Shown: positions 36,338 through 47,588, numbered from the stretch's first letter. The stretch is DNA of 64,000 bases from Hyphomicrobium methylovorum (GCF_013626205.1 NZ_QHJE01000001.1:372001-436000), one strand, 5' to 3'. Program-made: numbers and translations. Notes: generated by a model from the sequence alone, not told the origin.

Positions 36338-36385
36338 GACTTCTCATAACCTTCGTTTCGTCCGGCCGGCGAACCGGCCCGAGAT

Positions 36386-36784
36386 TTAGAATATGCTGCA
36401 GATCACTTCACCGCCGACGTTGGCTTCGCGCGCCTTGGAATCCGACATCACGCCCTTCGGCGTGGAGAGGATCGCGACGCCGAGACCGTTTGCAACGGTT
36501 GGGATCGTCTTCGCCGGTGAGTAAACGCGACGGCCAGGCTTCGAAATGCGCTCGATCTCGCGGATCGCGGGCTGGCCGTTGTAGTACTTCAACTCGATTT
36601 CGAACTGCGGGAGCTCGCCCTTGAGTTCAACGCGGCTATAGCCACGGATGTAGCCTTCTTCGGCAAGCACGTCGAGGACGCGCGCGCGGAGATTCGAAGC
36701 CGGCGTTGCGACCTTCGGCCGGCGACGCATCTGAGCGTTCCGGATGCGAGTCAGCATATCGCCCAATGGATCATTCACGGACAT
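36386..36784 (-). CDS. rpsH: 30S ribosomal protein S8
   Basis: A 132-residue protein with [14 protein letters not shown] and [20 protein letters not shown]. In E. coli S8 is the translational repressor of the spc operon. It lies 12 bp after rpsN. Confidence 0.99.
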   Translation of the reverse strand: MSVNDPLGDMLTRIRNAQMRRRPKVATPASNLRARVLDVLAEEGYIRGYSRVELKGELPQFEIELKYYNGQPAIREIERISKPGRRVYSPAKTIPTVANGLGVAILSTPKGVMSDSKAREANVGGEVICSIF

Positions 36785-36796
36785 CGTGCGTTCCTT

Positions 36797-37102
36797 TTAC
36801 CAGCTCGACTTGACCATGCCGGGGATGCGCCCCTGGCTCGCCAGCTCACGAAGCTGGTTGCGGCACATCCTCAGCTTGCGGTAGTTGCCGCGCGGCCGGC
36901 CGGTGATTTCACAGCGATTGCGAATACGGACCTTCGAGCCATTGCGAGGCATTTCGGCCAATTTCAGCCGTGCCGCGAAGCGCTCTTCCGGTGTCTTCGT
37001 CTTGTCCTTGGCGAGCGCCTTCAGACGCAAACGCTTCGGAGCCTGCGCCAACGCCATCTTGCGCCGGCGGTTATTCTTTTCGATAGAACTGGTCTTTGCC
37101 AT
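36797..37102 (-). CDS. rpsN: 30S ribosomal protein S14 (zinc-independent type)
   Basis: The 101-residue long form lacks the paired CxxC zinc motifs; the conserved C-terminal core is [20 protein letters not shown]. It lies 54 bp after rplE. Confidence 0.99.
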   Translation of the reverse strand: MAKTSSIEKNNRRRKMALAQAPKRLRLKALAKDKTKTPEERFAARLKLAEMPRNGSKVRIRNRCEITGRPRGNYRKLRMCRNQLRELASQGRIPGMVKSSW

Positions 37103-37156
37103 TACATCTCCTCCAAAGGCCTTTCGGGCGGCTTCATCGCCTAATCCCGAGGTCCT

Positions 37157-37843
37157 TTAGCTGCGAAACGGGAAGTTGAAGCCTTTGAGCAATTCGCGGG
37201 CTTCGTCATCGGTATGGGCGGATGTGCAAACAATCACATCGAGACCCAGCACATCGTCGACTTTGTCGTAGTCGATTTCCGGAAACACGAGGTGCTCCTT
37301 GAGGCCGGTGGCGTAGTTGCCGCGGCCGTCGAAGCTCTTCGCGTTCAAACCGCGGAAGTCCTTCACGCGCGGCAGCGCGATCGTGACGAAGCGGTCGAGG
37401 AACTCGTACATGCGGTCGCCGCGCAGCGTCACTTTGGCGCCGATCGCCATGCCTTCGCGCAACTTGTAGGTCGCGAGAGCCTTGCGGGCACGTGTGACGA
37501 CCGGCTTTTGACCGGCGATAAGCGCGAGATCGGAAGCAGCGTTATCGACCTTCTTACGGTCGTTGACGGCTTCACCGACGCCCATATTCAGAACGATCTT
37601 TTCGATCTTCGGAATCTGCATCACGTTGGCGTAGCCGAACTTCTCTTTCAGAGCAGCACGGACAACGTTCTCGTAATGCGCCTTGAGACGCGGCTTGTAA
37701 TCCTTCGGGCGCGGCGTTGCGGCTGCGCGCGGTTCGGCGCTGGCGGCTGCCTTGGAAGCGCCCTTCGCCTTCTTAGCTTTGTCACCGCCCGGGGCGCCGC
37801 CCTGGGGCTTTGCGGCTTTCGCCGGCTTTGCATCCTTAGCCAT
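37157..37843 (-). CDS. rplE: 50S ribosomal protein L5 with basic N-terminal extension
   Basis: The 228-residue protein has a normal L5 core starting near [13 protein letters not shown] and including [15 protein letters not shown] and [17 protein letters not shown]. About 46 extra N-terminal residues rich in Lys, Ala, Pro and Gly precede the core; most bacterial L5 proteins are ~180 residues. L5 binds 5S rRNA and contacts S13. It lies 3 bp after rplX with no better internal start near the core. Confidence 0.97.
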   Translation of the reverse strand: MAKDAKPAKAAKPQGGAPGGDKAKKAKGASKAAASAEPRAAATPRPKDYKPRLKAHYENVVRAALKEKFGYANVMQIPKIEKIVLNMGVGEAVNDRKKVDNAASDLALIAGQKPVVTRARKALATYKLREGMAIGAKVTLRGDRMYEFLDRFVTIALPRVKDFRGLNAKSFDGRGNYATGLKEHLVFPEIDYDKVDDVLGLDVIVCTSAHTDDEARELLKGFNFPFRS

Positions 37844-37846
37844 AGC

Positions 37847-38173
37847 TTACTTCTTCTCCGGGATCTGCTCGCCCGAGCGCTTCGCGACGCGGATCTTCTT
37901 CCCGTCGTTCAAAATCTTGAAGCCAACGCGTGTCGGCTTTCCGTCCTTGGGATCCTCGACGGCGATGTTCGAGATCGCAATCGGACCTTCCTTGGAAATG
38001 ATGCCGCCTTCCTGGCTGGCAGACTGGCGCTGATGGCGGCGAACCATGTTGACGCCACGCACGAGGGCGCGCTGCTCTTTCGGGCGGATCTCGATGACCT
38101 CGCCGCGCTTGCCTTTATCGCGGCCCGCCAGGACAACGACGTTGTCGCCCTTTTTGATCTTAAACGCGGACAT
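37847..38173 (-). CDS. rplX: 50S ribosomal protein L24
   Basis: A 108-residue assembly-initiator protein with the KOW-type start [22 protein letters not shown] 38173 overlaps the rplN stop by 1 bp (TGATG), coupling the two genes. Confidence 0.98.
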   Translation of the reverse strand: MSAFKIKKGDNVVVLAGRDKGKRGEVIEIRPKEQRALVRGVNMVRRHQRQSASQEGGIISKEGPIAISNIAVEDPKDGKPTRVGFKILNDGKKIRVAKRSGEQIPEKK

Positions 38174-38541
38174 CAAAGAACCTCCGGAGCGAGGGAAACG
38201 ATTTTCATATGGTTCTTGGCCCGCAGCTCGCGCGTCACGGGTCCGAAGATGCGGGTGCCGACCGGCTCGCCGTTGGCGTTGATCAACACGGCAGCGTTAC
38301 GGTCAAAGCGGATGAGCGAGCCATCAGCGCGGCGAATACCCTTCGCAACGCGAACGATGACGGCCTTCATCACCTGGCCTTTCTTGACGCGGCCCTTCGG
38401 AATCGCCTCCTTCACGGAGACGACGATGGTATCGCCGACAGTTGCGTACTTGCGCTTCGACCCGCCCAGCACCTTGATGCACTGAACGCGACGCGCGCCA
38501 GAATTGTCGGCGACGTCGAGATTGCTCTCCATCTGGATCAT
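38173..38541 (-). CDS. rplN: 50S ribosomal protein L14
   Basis: A 122-residue protein with the canonical [18 protein letters not shown] start and [20 protein letters not shown]. It begins the spc genes, 153 bp after rpsQ; that gap holds a small GGGCT/AGCCC hairpin (38561-38577) but no clear promoter. Confidence 0.99.
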   Translation of the reverse strand: MIQMESNLDVADNSGARRVQCIKVLGGSKRKYATVGDTIVVSVKEAIPKGRVKKGQVMKAVIVRVAKGIRRADGSLIRFDRNAAVLINANGEPVGTRIFGPVTRELRAKNHMKIVSLAPEVL

Positions 38542-38694
38542 CGCGTCGTTCCTTCTCTATGGGCTAGCTCAGAGCCCTATTCTCAAACTTGCCTTAAGGC
38601 TCGCGGGGTCTTGGGGGAAAATCCCAACTCTCCGACGGCTCAAAAAGCGCCCGAACTGTACTCGCGTCCGCTGCTCACCATTGAGGCCGAAGCC

Positions 38695-38925
38695 TCACTC
38701 AGCAACCGCGATCCAGCGTTTGTTCTTGGAGATCGGCCGGGTTTCTTCAATCGAAACCTTGTCGCCCACCTTGAACGAATTCTTCTCATCGTGTGCGTGA
38801 TACTTCTTCGTACGACGCACGGTCTTCTTCAGCAGCGGATGTGTGTAGCGGCGTTCGACCTGAACTACGATCGTTTTTTCGTTCTTGTCAGAAACCACCA
38901 CACCCTGCAGCACGCGCTTCGGCAT
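38695..38925 (-). CDS. rpsQ: 30S ribosomal protein S17
   Basis: A 76-residue OB-fold protein: [18 protein letters not shown], then [11 protein letters not shown]. It is the last gene of the S10 group. Confidence 0.98.
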   Translation of the reverse strand: MPKRVLQGVVVSDKNEKTIVVQVERRYTHPLLKKTVRRTKKYHAHDEKNSFKVGDKVSIEETRPISKNKRWIAVAE

Positions 38926-38939
38926 AATCTCGTTCTCCC

Positions 38940-39146
38940 TTACGCGCCTTTGGTGACGCTGCCGGCGCGCTTGGCGCTGGCTACGGTTTTGACGCGCGCG
39001 ATATCACGGCGAATGAGCCGGATGCGCGCAGTATTCTCAAGCTGACCCGACGCCCGCTGGAAGCGCAGATTGAACTGCTCTTTCTTGAGCTTCATCAGCT
39101 GATCGTCGAGCTGATCGAGCGACAAATCCTTGAAGTCGCTAGCCAT
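38940..39146 (-). CDS. rpmC: 50S ribosomal protein L29
   Basis: The 68-residue helical hairpin protein ([18 protein letters not shown]) lies at the peptide exit tunnel near L23. It is located 14 bp before rpsQ. Confidence 0.98.
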   Translation of the reverse strand: MASDFKDLSLDQLDDQLMKLKKEQFNLRFQRASGQLENTARIRLIRRDIARVKTVASAKRAGSVTKGA

Positions 39147-39185
39147 GACTGTTCCTCACTTCGTCCCTTCGTGCGGGTCTCAAAA

Positions 39186-39596
39186 TTAATCCAGGCGCGT
39201 TACGACACGCGTCTTGATCGGCAGCTTTGCGGCGCCAAGGATCAAAGCTTCCTTGGCGACCTGCGGATTTACGCCGCCGATCTCGAAAATGATGCGGCCA
39301 GGCTTGACGCGCGCCACCCAGAGCTCAGGCGAACCCTTACCGGAGCCCATGCGGACTTCGGCAGGCTTCTTCGTTACCGGCACATCCGGGAAGATGCGGA
39401 GCCACATGCGGCCTGCGCGCTTGGTATGGCGTGCGATGGCGCGACGTGCGGCCTCGATCTGGCGCGCTGACAAGCGCTCCGGTTCCATGGCCTTCAGGCC
39501 GATTTCGCCGTAGGCCAGCGTCGTGCCGCTTTTGGCGGCGCCGTGGATGCGACCCTTGAACTGTTTGCGGAACTTCGTCCGTTTCGGCTGCAGCAT
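39186..39596 (-). CDS. rplP: 50S ribosomal protein L16
   Basis: The 136-residue protein starts [16 protein letters not shown]; conserved [18 protein letters not shown] includes the arginine hydroxylated in other bacteria. It helps position tRNA in the A site. It lies 21 bp after rpsC. Confidence 0.99.
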   Translation of the reverse strand: MLQPKRTKFRKQFKGRIHGAAKSGTTLAYGEIGLKAMEPERLSARQIEAARRAIARHTKRAGRMWLRIFPDVPVTKKPAEVRMGSGKGSPELWVARVKPGRIIFEIGGVNPQVAKEALILGAAKLPIKTRVVTRLD

Positions 39597-39617
39597 GATT
39601 CAGTTGCCTTTCGGGTC

Positions 39618-40460
39618 TCAAGATTCCGGCGTCGACGAGCCGGCATCGGTGCCTGCAGTCGACGGAGCACCGCCGCCTGCGCCACCACCACCGCCGGTAC
39701 GTCCGCCACCGCGTCCACCGCGGCCAGGGCGGCGATCACGGCGATCCTGCCGGTCGCCATCGTCGCGACGCGGGCGCGGTGAGCCGCTCTCTTGCATTTC
39801 AGCGTGCTTCTTATCGGCAGCCATCGGATCGTGCTCGATGATCTCGCCTTTGAAGACCCAGACCTTGATGCCGATGATGCCGTACGCCGTACGCGCGACG
39901 CCGTAACCGAAGTCGATGTCGGCGCGGAGCGTGTGAAGCGGCACGCGGCCTTCGCGGTACCATTCGGTACGGGCGATTTCCGCACCGCCGAGACGGCCAG
40001 CGACGTTGATACGGATGCCGACTGCGCCGAGACGCAGAGCCGACTGAACAGCGCGCTTCATCGCACGACGGAATGCAACGCGGCGCTCGAGCTGCTGGGC
40101 AATACCTTCAGCGATCAGCGTGGCATCGATTTCCGGCTTGCGGATTTCGAGGATGTTCAGGTGAACTTCCGAGCTCGTCAGGCGTGCGAGATCCGAACGC
40201 AGGCGCTCGATCTTATCACCCTTCTTGCCGATCAAGATGCCGGGACGGGCGGTGTGAACCGTGACGCGGCACTTCTTGTGCGGGCGCTCGATCACGACCT
40301 TAGAGATGCCCGCCTCGCGCTGCTCTTTCATGATGTGAGCGCGGATGGCACGGTCTTCGTGCAGCAACTTGCCATAGGTCCCGCGCGCGGCGAACCAGCG
40401 GCTGTCCCATGTACGGTTGATGCCGACGCGAAGTCCGATCGGGTTGACTTTTTGACCCAT
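39618..40460 (-). CDS. rpsC: 30S ribosomal protein S3 with RG-rich C-terminal tail
   Basis: The 280-residue protein has the KH domain ([18 protein letters not shown]) and normal S3 core to about residue 228. About 50 residues rich in Arg, Gly and Asp follow ([15 protein letters not shown]), giving a disordered tail longer than the ~230-residue norm. Long S3 tails are known in alphaproteobacteria. Start is 1 bp after the rplV stop. Confidence 0.98.
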   Translation of the reverse strand: MGQKVNPIGLRVGINRTWDSRWFAARGTYGKLLHEDRAIRAHIMKEQREAGISKVVIERPHKKCRVTVHTARPGILIGKKGDKIERLRSDLARLTSSEVHLNILEIRKPEIDATLIAEGIAQQLERRVAFRRAMKRAVQSALRLGAVGIRINVAGRLGGAEIARTEWYREGRVPLHTLRADIDFGYGVARTAYGIIGIKVWVFKGEIIEHDPMAADKKHAEMQESGSPRPRRDDGDRQDRRDRRPGRGGRGGGRTGGGGGAGGGAPSTAGTDAGSSTPES

Positions 40461-40461
40461 A

Positions 40462-40947
40462 TTATTTGGCCTCCTTGGACGTCGCAGCAGCCTCGTCCGA
40501 TGCTGCCTTTGCGGCAGGCTTACGAGACGTTGTCTTGGCGGCCTTCTTTGACGGCTTCTTCTTGTCTGCCTTGTCTTCTTCGACCTGGCGGACGATTACG
40601 GTCAACTGCGAGAAGGGCTTCAGGATCGGCGCGCCGCGGCCGCGGCCGCGAGCGTGGAAGCGCTTCATCACGAGGTTCTTGCCAACAAAGGCTTCGGCCA
40701 CGATCAGGTCGTTCACGTCGAGAGAATGATTGTTCTCGGCGTTCGCAACAGCGCTCATCACGCACTTTCTGACGTCGCCCGCGATGCGCTTCTCGCTGAA
40801 CTCGAGTTCTGCGAGCGCACGATCGACCTTCTTGCCGCGAATAAGTCCGGCAACGAGGTTGAGCTTCTGCGGCGAGACACGCAACGATCTCACGACCGCC
40901 TGTGCCTCGTTCTCCGGGAGGCGTCGCTGATGGCTTGGCTTGCCCAT
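40462..40947 (-). CDS. rplV: 50S ribosomal protein L22 with Lys/Ala-rich tail
   Basis: The 161-residue protein has the L22 core ([20 protein letters not shown], exit-tunnel loop [18 protein letters not shown]) plus ~35 extra basic residues at the C-terminus ([11 protein letters not shown]). It overlaps rpsS by 1 bp. Confidence 0.98.
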   Translation of the reverse strand: MGKPSHQRRLPENEAQAVVRSLRVSPQKLNLVAGLIRGKKVDRALAELEFSEKRIAGDVRKCVMSAVANAENNHSLDVNDLIVAEAFVGKNLVMKRFHARGRGRGAPILKPFSQLTVIVRQVEEDKADKKKPSKKAAKTTSRKPAAKAASDEAAATSKEAK

Positions 40948-41225
40948 TACTTCCTCACCGATTTCTTATCGCCGCCGTGACCGTGGAAAATACGGGTCGG
41001 GGAAAATTCACCGAACTTGTGGCCGATCATGTCTTCAGTCACGACGACCGGAATGTGCTTCTGACCGTTGTGCACACCGAAGGTGAGACCGACGAACTGA
41101 GGCAGGATCGTAGAGCGACGGCTCCAGATCTTGATCACCTCGTTCCTGCCCGACGCGCGCGATTTCTCCGCCTTCTTCAGGAGGTAACCGTCGACGAACG
41201 GGCCTTTCCAAACTGAACGTGTCAA
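40947..41225 (-). CDS. rpsS: 30S ribosomal protein S19
   Basis: The 92-residue head protein has [18 protein letters not shown] and [16 protein letters not shown]. It lies 24 bp after rplB. Confidence 0.99.
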   Translation of the reverse strand: MTRSVWKGPFVDGYLLKKAEKSRASGRNEVIKIWSRRSTILPQFVGLTFGVHNGQKHIPVVVTEDMIGHKFGEFSPTRIFHGHGGDKKSVRK

Positions 41226-41249
41226 AATGCGTCTCCTTCAGGGCGCCGC

Positions 41250-42071
41250 TTACTTCGCCTTCTGGCGTGAGCGAACGATATATTTCGTGGTCGTCTTGTT
41301 CTTGCGAGTCTTGAAGCCCTTGGTCGGCTTGCCCCAAGGCGTTGCCCAGTGCTTGCCGCCCTTCGTACGACCACCGTTGGGGTGATCGACCGGGTTCATT
41401 GCGATCGAGCGAACCGTCGGACGGCGGCCCTGCCAGCGTGTGCGGCCAGCCTTGCCGGTGACGGTGTTCATGTGATCGGGGTTCGACACCGCGCCGACGG
41501 TCGCCAGGCATTCGGCGCCGACCTTGCGGGTTTCACCCGAGTTAAGACGCAGAACTGCAAAGCCAGAGTCACGGCCAACGAGCTGAACGAACGAACCAGC
41601 CGAACGAGCGATCTGACCGCCCTTGCCGGGCTTCATTTCGACGTTATGGACGATCGTGCCGATCGGCATTGCCGAGAGTGGCATTGCGTTGCCCGGCTTC
41701 ACGTCAACCTTCGAGCCCGACACGACTGTGTCGCCAACGCCAAGGCGCTGCGGCGCGAGAATGTAAGCCTGCGTGCCATCTTCGTACTTGATCAGTGCGA
41801 TGAAGGCTGTGCGGTTGGGATCGTATTCCAGGCGCTCGACGTTTGCCGGCGTGTCGAACTTGCGACGGCGGAAATCGATCCGGCGATAAGCCTGCTTCGC
41901 GCCGCCGCCGATGTGGCGAGACGTGATGCGGCCGTCGTTGTTGCGTCCACCCGTCTTCGACTTGCCCTCAACGAGCATCTTGACGGGCTTGCCCTTCCAC
42001 AGCGTCGATTTATCGACCTGGATCAGGTGGCGGCGTCCGGGCGACGTCGGGTTGTATGTCTTAAGCGCCAT
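41250..42071 (-). CDS. rplB: 50S ribosomal protein L2 with a shortened conserved loop
   Basis: The 273-residue protein is normal for L2 until the functional loop. After the catalytic-centre histidine in MNPVDHP (about residue 229) the sequence reads [11 protein letters not shown], where most bacteria have HGGGEGRTSGGR: the second His is Asn and three residues (GEG) are missing. The essential Asp-His pair is kept. L2 contacts the peptidyl-transferase centre and the subunit interface. It lies 13 bp after rplW. Confidence 0.98.
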   Translation of the reverse strand: MALKTYNPTSPGRRHLIQVDKSTLWKGKPVKMLVEGKSKTGGRNNDGRITSRHIGGGAKQAYRRIDFRRRKFDTPANVERLEYDPNRTAFIALIKYEDGTQAYILAPQRLGVGDTVVSGSKVDVKPGNAMPLSAMPIGTIVHNVEMKPGKGGQIARSAGSFVQLVGRDSGFAVLRLNSGETRKVGAECLATVGAVSNPDHMNTVTGKAGRTRWQGRRPTVRSIAMNPVDHPNGGRTKGGKHWATPWGKPTKGFKTRKNKTTTKYIVRSRQKAK

Positions 42072-42084
42072 AATGCGTTACCTT

Positions 42085-42381
42085 TCAGAGCCCTGTCGTC
42101 ACGTCGATCGACTGCCCGTCTTCGAGCGTTACAACGGCTCTCTTCGTGTCGCTCAACACGGCCTTGACGCCGCGGAACGTCCTCAGCTTGCCCTTGCGAA
42201 CGATCGTGTTCACGGCTTTGACCTTGACCTTGAACAGGGTCTCGATCGCAGCCTTGATCTCGGGCTTCGTCGCGTTCGGGTTGACCTTGAAGATCACCTG
42301 GTTTGCTTCGGACGCCAGCGTCGCCTTTTCGGTGATGACCGGCGCAACGATGACGTCATATGCGGTGCGTTTCAGCGTCAT
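42085..42381 (-). CDS. rplW: 50S ribosomal protein L23
   Basis: The 98-residue tunnel-exit protein docks trigger factor and [21 protein letters not shown] and [16 protein letters not shown]-like segments are present. It overlaps rplD by 4 bp. Confidence 0.98.
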   Translation of the reverse strand: MTLKRTAYDVIVAPVITEKATLASEANQVIFKVNPNATKPEIKAAIETLFKVKVKAVNTIVRKGKLRTFRGVKAVLSDTKRAVVTLEDGQSIDVTTGL

Positions 42382-43001
42382 TTGAAGCGCGCCTCCAGCG
42401 CAGCAACGGCCGCCCGCGTCAACACCAGCTTCTTACGACGGAGAATGTCGTAGACGTTGATGCCCTGAACAGGGAGCACGTCGATATTCGGAATGTTGCG
42501 GGCCGCACGGGCGAACGCGACTTCGAGTTCCGCACCATCAATGATGAGCGCGTTATCGAGCGAGAGCGCTGCGAACTGCTTCTTCAGAGCCGACGTCTTG
42601 CCTTCGGCCGACGTCGCCTTGTCGATCACAACGATCTCACCGGCCTTGGCTTTCGACGAAAGCGCATGACGCAGAGCGAGCGCGCGAACCTTCTTCGGCA
42701 GCTCGATAGCGTGCGAGCGCGGCTTCGGTCCGAACGCCTTGCCGCCGCCGCGGAACTGCGGAGCCGACTTGTCGCCATGACGAGCTCCGCCAGAGCCCTT
42801 CTGCTTGACGCTCTTCTTGCCGGTGACGGCCACTTCAGAACGATCCTGAGCGTGATGCGTGCCAGCCATACGCTTCAGCGTCTGGTAGCGCACCATGCGG
42901 TGAATGAGATCGTTGCGGACTTCGAGCCCGAAAATCTCATCCGGCAAATCGATATCGCCAGCCTTGGCGGCATCGATGCTCGTGACTTCGGCTTTCATCA
43001 C
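42378..43001 (-). CDS. rplD: 50S ribosomal protein L4
   Basis: A 207-residue protein with the extended tunnel loop ([20 protein letters not shown]) and the globular domain. In E. coli L4 represses the S10 operon. It overlaps rplC and rplW by 4 bp each. Confidence 0.99.
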   Translation of the reverse strand: MMKAEVTSIDAAKAGDIDLPDEIFGLEVRNDLIHRMVRYQTLKRMAGTHHAQDRSEVAVTGKKSVKQKGSGGARHGDKSAPQFRGGGKAFGPKPRSHAIELPKKVRALALRHALSSKAKAGEIVVIDKATSAEGKTSALKKQFAALSLDNALIIDGAELEVAFARAARNIPNIDVLPVQGINVYDILRRKKLVLTRAAVAALEARFK

Positions 43002-43699
43002 GCGCCTTCCTTCTTCATTTCGCCGCGCGCCTTGAAGGCGCCGGGCTTCGGCAGATCAGCGGGCGCGGCTTTCTTCACCGCATCGCGAACGACGACCCAG
43101 CCACCCTTCGATCCCGGAACTGCACCGCGAACCATTACAAGGCCACGTGCCTTGTCGATCTTTGCGACGACGAGGTTCTGCGTGGTGACGCGTTCGTCAC
43201 CCAGATGACCCGCCATCTTCTTACCTTTGAACACCTTGCCGGGGTCCTGACGCTGACCGGTCGAACCATGTGCACGGTGCGTGATCGAGACGCCGTGGGT
43301 GGCGCGCATGCCGCCGAAGTTCCAGCGCTTCATGGCGCCCTGGAACCCTTTACCCTGCGTAGTGCCCGTGACGTCCACGAACTGACCGGCAACGAAATGG
43401 TCGGCCGTGATTTCGGCGCCCACCTCGATGAGGTTCTCAGGACTGACACGGAACTCTGCTATCTTCCGCTTCGGTTCGACTTCGGCCTTCGCGAACGTGC
43501 CGCGCTCAGCCTTCGTCAAGCGCGAGGGCTTCCGCGTACCGCCGCCGACCTGAATCGCGGTGTATCCGTTCTTCTCGTCCGTACGGTGAGAAAGAACCTG
43601 CAGGCCATCGAGCCGCAACACGGTCACCGGGACATGCTCTCCCGCTTCCGTGAAGATGCGGGTCATGCCCACCTTCTGTGCAATTACCCCGGAACGCAT
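42998..43699 (-). CDS. rplC: 50S ribosomal protein L3
   Basis: A 233-residue protein with [16 protein letters not shown] and [17 protein letters not shown] (the loop reaching the peptidyl-transferase centre). ATG 43699 is chosen: AAGGA is ~6 bp upstream, whereas the in-frame ATG two codons earlier has no spacing. Confidence 0.98.
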   Translation of the reverse strand: MRSGVIAQKVGMTRIFTEAGEHVPVTVLRLDGLQVLSHRTDEKNGYTAIQVGGGTRKPSRLTKAERGTFAKAEVEPKRKIAEFRVSPENLIEVGAEITADHFVAGQFVDVTGTTQGKGFQGAMKRWNFGGMRATHGVSITHRAHGSTGQRQDPGKVFKGKKMAGHLGDERVTTQNLVVAKIDKARGLVMVRGAVPGSKGGWVVVRDAVKKAAPADLPKPGAFKARGEMKKEGA

Positions 43700-43759
43700 G
43701 TGCATTCCTTCCTATCGTTGGGGCCGTTCGCGTTACCGCCAGAGGGCCCTTTTATTGGT

Positions 43760-44068
43760 TCAGAGTTTGATCTCGACGTCGACGCCGGCAGCGAGATCAA
43801 GCTTCATCAATGCGTCGACCGTCTGCGGTGTCGGATCGACGATGTCGAGAAGCCGTTTATGGGTGCGCATTTCAAACTGCTCGCGGCTCTTCTTGTCGAT
43901 GTGCGGCGAGCGGTTGACTGTGAAGCGCTCGATGCGCGTCGGCAGCGGAATCGGGCCACGGACTTCGGCGCCGGTGCGCTTCGCCGTGTTCACGATCTCG
44001 CGGGTCGATGCATCAAGAATGCGATGATCGAACGCCTTGAGCCGGATGCGGATGTTTTGGCCGTGCAT
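43760..44068 (-). CDS. rpsJ: 30S ribosomal protein S10 / NusE
   Basis: The 102-residue protein starts [19 protein letters not shown] and contains [20 protein letters not shown]. Besides its 30S role it binds NusB/NusG in antitermination. ATG 44068 with GGAG upstream; the frame continues upstream without family similarity. It lies 60 bp after tuf, past a hairpin. Confidence 0.98.
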   Translation of the reverse strand: MHGQNIRIRLKAFDHRILDASTREIVNTAKRTGAEVRGPIPLPTRIERFTVNRSPHIDKKSREQFEMRTHKRLLDIVDPTPQTVDALMKLDLAAGVDVEIKL

Positions 44069-44091
44069 TGTTTGCTCCACTCTCCCCTTCC

Positions 44092-44110
44092 CCACCGCTA
44101 GAAGCGGTGG
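44092..44110 (-). promoter_or_regulatory. Hairpin between tuf and rpsJ
   Basis: CCACCGCT (44092-44099) and AGCGGTGG (44103-44110) form a perfect 8-bp stem with a 3-nt loop in the 60-bp gap. There is no U-tract, so an RNA-processing or partial attenuation role is more likely than full termination. Confidence 0.5.
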
Positions 44111-44128
44111 AGAAAAGGAAGACCCCTA

Positions 44129-45337
44129 CTACTCGAGAATTTTCGTAACGACGCCGGCGCCAACGGTGCGGCCGCCTTCGCGAATTGCGAAGCGCACCTT
44201 CTCTTCCATGGCGATCGGCGAGACGAGCTCGACAGTTACGGAGACGTTGTCGCCCGGCATAACCATTTCGGTGCCTTCAGCGAGCTGGACGGTTCCGGTC
44301 ACGTCGGTCGTACGGAAATAGAACTGGGGCCGGTAGTTCGTGAAGAACGGCGTATGACGGCCGCCTTCTTCCTTGTTCAGGATGTAGGCCTCAGCAGCGA
44401 ACTTCTTGTGCGGCTTAACAGAGCCCGGCTTGCAGAGAACCTGGCCACGCTCAACAGCTTCCTTGTCGATGCCGCGCAGGAGGCAACCGACGTTGTCGCC
44501 GGCTTCGCCCGAGTCGAGCAGCTTGCGGAACATTTCGACGCCGGTAACAACCGACTTCTGCGTGTCGCGGATGCCGACGATTTCGACTTCTTCGCCAACC
44601 TTGATCACGCCGCGTTCGATACGGCCGGTGACGACGGTGCCGCGACCCGAGATCGAGAACACGTCTTCGATCGGCATCAGGAACGGCTGATCCTTCGGAC
44701 GATCCGGGATCGGAATGAAGGTGTCCATCGCTTCGTAGAGCTTGATGATGGCTTCGTCAGCCAGCGGGCCCTTTTCGCCGTTCAGCGCCTTGACGGCTGC
44801 ACCGCGGATAACCGGCGTGTCGTCGCCCGGGAAGTTGTACTTCGAGAGAAGTTCGCGAACTTCCATTTCGACGAGGTCGAGAAGCTCTTCGTCTTCGACG
44901 ATATCGCACTTGTTCAAGAAGACGACGATCTTCGGAACGCCAACCTGGCGAGCGAGCAGGATGTGCTCACGCGTCTGGGGCATCGGGCCGTCAACGGCCG
45001 ACACGACGAGGATCGCGCCGTCCATCTGCGCGGCGCCGGTGATCATGTTCTTCACGTAGTCGGCGTGGCCTGGGCAGTCGACGTGTGCGTAGTGACGGTT
45101 CGGCGTCGCGTACTCAACGTGCGAGGTTGCGATCGTCAGAATCTTCGTCGGGTCGCGACGGCCTTGCGATTCAGATGCCTTCGCAACTTCGTCGTAAGCG
45201 ATGGAGGTCGACGTCCAGCCGCGATCGGCCGAAACCTTCGTCAACGCGGCCGTTAGCGTCGTCTTGCCGTGGTCGACGTGTCCAATTGTGCCGACGTTGC
45301 AGTGCGGCTTGTTCCGCTCAAATTTTGCTTTGGCCAT
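44129..45337 (-). CDS. tuf: Elongation factor Tu with non-canonical switch I
   Basis: The 402-residue translation GTPase has normal G1 (GHVDHGKT, 19-26), G3 (DCPGH, 87-91), NKCD and intact domains 2 and 3. Switch I (about residues 35-72) is unusual: the near-universal PEEKARGITI is replaced by [13 protein letters not shown], and the loop from GKT to HVEY is six residues longer than in E. coli. The Mg-coordinating Thr (Thr68) is retained. Codons look normal, so this is not a frameshift. It is 118 bp after fusA; no second tuf lies beside tRNA-Trp or secE in this window. Confidence 0.97.
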   Translation of the reverse strand: MAKAKFERNKPHCNVGTIGHVDHGKTTLTAALTKVSADRGWTSTSIAYDEVAKASESQGRRDPTKILTIATSHVEYATPNRHYAHVDCPGHADYVKNMITGAAQMDGAILVVSAVDGPMPQTREHILLARQVGVPKIVVFLNKCDIVEDEELLDLVEMEVRELLSKYNFPGDDTPVIRGAAVKALNGEKGPLADEAIIKLYEAMDTFIPIPDRPKDQPFLMPIEDVFSISGRGTVVTGRIERGVIKVGEEVEIVGIRDTQKSVVTGVEMFRKLLDSGEAGDNVGCLLRGIDKEAVERGQVLCKPGSVKPHKKFAAEAYILNKEEGGRHTPFFTNYRPQFYFRTTDVTGTVQLAEGTEMVMPGDNVSVTVELVSPIAMEEKVRFAIREGGRTVGAGVVTKILE

Positions 45338-45455
45338 CGTAGGCTCTCCACTTTAGCTATCGTTCTTGGGCTTACTCGGCCCATCTTAGTTCAACTTTCA
45401 GCCGCAACGGTGATCTACCCGATCACGGCCGAGGCTTGCCTTTCGGCTGTTCGTA

Positions 45456-47543
45456 TTAGGCGTACTTCGCCTTCACTTCGTCGGCGACGTTCCTTGGCAC
45501 GTCCGAATAGTGTGCGAACTGCATCGTGTATTGAGCACGACCCGTCGACATCGAACGCAGTGTGTTGATGTAACCGAACATGTTGGCCAGCGGCACAAAT
45601 GCGCGGATTACGGTTGCGTTGCCGCGCATCTGCTGATCGCGGATCTGACCGCGCCGCGAGTTGATGTCGCCGATGACACCACCGACGAACTCGCCAGGCG
45701 AGACCACTTCAACGTCCATGATGGGCTCGAGCAGCTTAACGCCAGCCTTCTCACAACCTTCCTTCATCGCAGCACGCGTTGCGATTTCGAAGGCGATGGC
45801 GGACGAGTCCACTTCGTGGAACGCGCCGTCATAAAGGTTGACCTTCATGTCCACCATCGGGAAGCCGATCAGAATGCCGTTGTCCCAGACCGACTGAACG
45901 CCCTTTTCGACGCCCGGAATGTATTCCTTCGGGATCGAACCGCCGACGATCGTGGTCGAGAACTCGTTGCCCTTGCCGACTTCGTTCGGCTCGAGCTTCA
46001 GCTTCACGCGAGCGAACTGGCCCGTACCGCCCGTCTGCTTCTTATGCGTGTAATCGATGTCCGTCGCGCGGGCGAGCGTCTCGCGATAGGCGACCTGCGG
46101 TGCGCCCGTGTTCGCTTCGACGTTATAGGTGCGCCTCAGGATGTCGACTTTGATGTCGAGATGAAGTTCGCCCATGCCCTTCAGAATCGTTTCGCCCGAT
46201 TCCGAGTCGACCGAGACGCGGAAGGACGGATCTTCGAGTGCCATCGTATTGAGGGCAATCGCCATCTTTTCCTGGTCGGCCTTCGTCTTCGGCTCGATCT
46301 TCATTTCAATGACGGGATTCGGGAATTCCATCTTTTCGAGAATGACGGGCTTCTGCGGATCGCACAGCGTTTCGCCGGTGCGGGTATCCTTGAGGCCCTG
46401 CAGAGCAACGATGTCGCCCGCAAACGCTTCCTTGATTTCTTCGCGATCAGCGGCGTGCATCAGATACATGCGGCCGGCACGTTCTTTCTTGTCGCGCGTG
46501 GTATTGGCGAGCGCCATACCCTGCTCGAGCTTACCCGAGTAGATGCGGCAGAACGTGATCGAGCCAACGTGCTCGAAGCTCATGATCTTGAACGCGATGA
46601 GCGAAAGCGGTTCGCTATCGGACGGACGGCGCAGAAGCTCTCCGCCGGTCTTCGGATCGATGCCCTTATAGGCTTCACGATCAACGGGCGACGGAAGGAA
46701 ATCCACGACAGCGTCAAGAAGAGGCTGGACGCCTTTGTTCTTAAACGCCGAGCCGCACATCATCGGATAGAATGCGCGCGTAACGGTCGCTTTACGGATC
46801 AGCTTGCGAAGCGTTGCTTCGTCCGGCTCTTTGCCTTCGAGGAAGGCTTCAAGCGCAGCATCGTCCATCTCGACGGCAGCTTCGATCATGCTGGCGCGGT
46901 ATTCCGCAGCCTTGTCGGCGAGATCGGCCGGGATCTCACCCTCGATCATCGTCGTGTCCTTGCCGTCGCCGTCCCAGGTGAGGGCCTTCATACGGATAAG
47001 GTCGATCACGCCACGGAAGTCCGCTTCCGCGCCAATCGGAATCTGCAGCGGCACGGCTTTCGCGCCAAGCTTGTCCTTGATATCGGCGAGGCACATGAAG
47101 AAGTCAGCGCCGGTCTTGTCCATCTTGTTGGAGAAGATGATGCGCGGAACGTTGTACTTGTCGCCCTGACGCCAGACGGTTTCCGTCTGCGGCTCGACGC
47201 CCTGGTTGGAGTCGAGAACGCACACAGCGCCGTCGAGCACGCGCAAGCTGCGTTCGACTTCGATGGTGAAGTCGACGTGGCCTGGGGTGTCGATGATGTT
47301 GAGGCGATGCTTCTTGTTGTTACGAACCCAGAAGCACGTCGTAGCAGCGGACGTGATCGTGATGCCGCGCTCGGCTTCCTGATCCATAAAGTCCATCGTC
47401 GAGGCGCCATCATGCGTCTCGCCGATCTTGTAGTTCCTGCCGGTGAAATAGAGGATCCGCTCAGTCGTCGTCGTCTTGCCAGCATCAATGTGAGCCATGA
47501 TGCCGAAGTTGCGGTAGTCCTCAATCGCGTATTGCCGGGCCAT
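45456..47543 (-). CDS. fusA: Elongation factor G
   Basis: The 695-residue translocase has the G1 loop [15 protein letters not shown], canonical switch [23 protein letters not shown] and NKMDKTG, followed by domains II-V. It is full length and unremarkable, in contrast to the altered EF-Tu next to it. It lies 45 bp after rpsG. Confidence 0.99.
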   Translation of the reverse strand: MARQYAIEDYRNFGIMAHIDAGKTTTTERILYFTGRNYKIGETHDGASTMDFMDQEAERGITITSAATTCFWVRNNKKHRLNIIDTPGHVDFTIEVERSLRVLDGAVCVLDSNQGVEPQTETVWRQGDKYNVPRIIFSNKMDKTGADFFMCLADIKDKLGAKAVPLQIPIGAEADFRGVIDLIRMKALTWDGDGKDTTMIEGEIPADLADKAAEYRASMIEAAVEMDDAALEAFLEGKEPDEATLRKLIRKATVTRAFYPMMCGSAFKNKGVQPLLDAVVDFLPSPVDREAYKGIDPKTGGELLRRPSDSEPLSLIAFKIMSFEHVGSITFCRIYSGKLEQGMALANTTRDKKERAGRMYLMHAADREEIKEAFAGDIVALQGLKDTRTGETLCDPQKPVILEKMEFPNPVIEMKIEPKTKADQEKMAIALNTMALEDPSFRVSVDSESGETILKGMGELHLDIKVDILRRTYNVEANTGAPQVAYRETLARATDIDYTHKKQTGGTGQFARVKLKLEPNEVGKGNEFSTTIVGGSIPKEYIPGVEKGVQSVWDNGILIGFPMVDMKVNLYDGAFHEVDSSAIAFEIATRAAMKEGCEKAGVKLLEPIMDVEVVSPGEFVGGVIGDINSRRGQIRDQQMRGNATVIRAFVPLANMFGYINTLRSMSTGRAQYTMQFAHYSDVPRNVADEVKAKYA

Positions 47544-47588
47544 TCTGTGCCTCGAAATCCTTAGAGCAAAAAGGTCAGTCCGCGCCGC

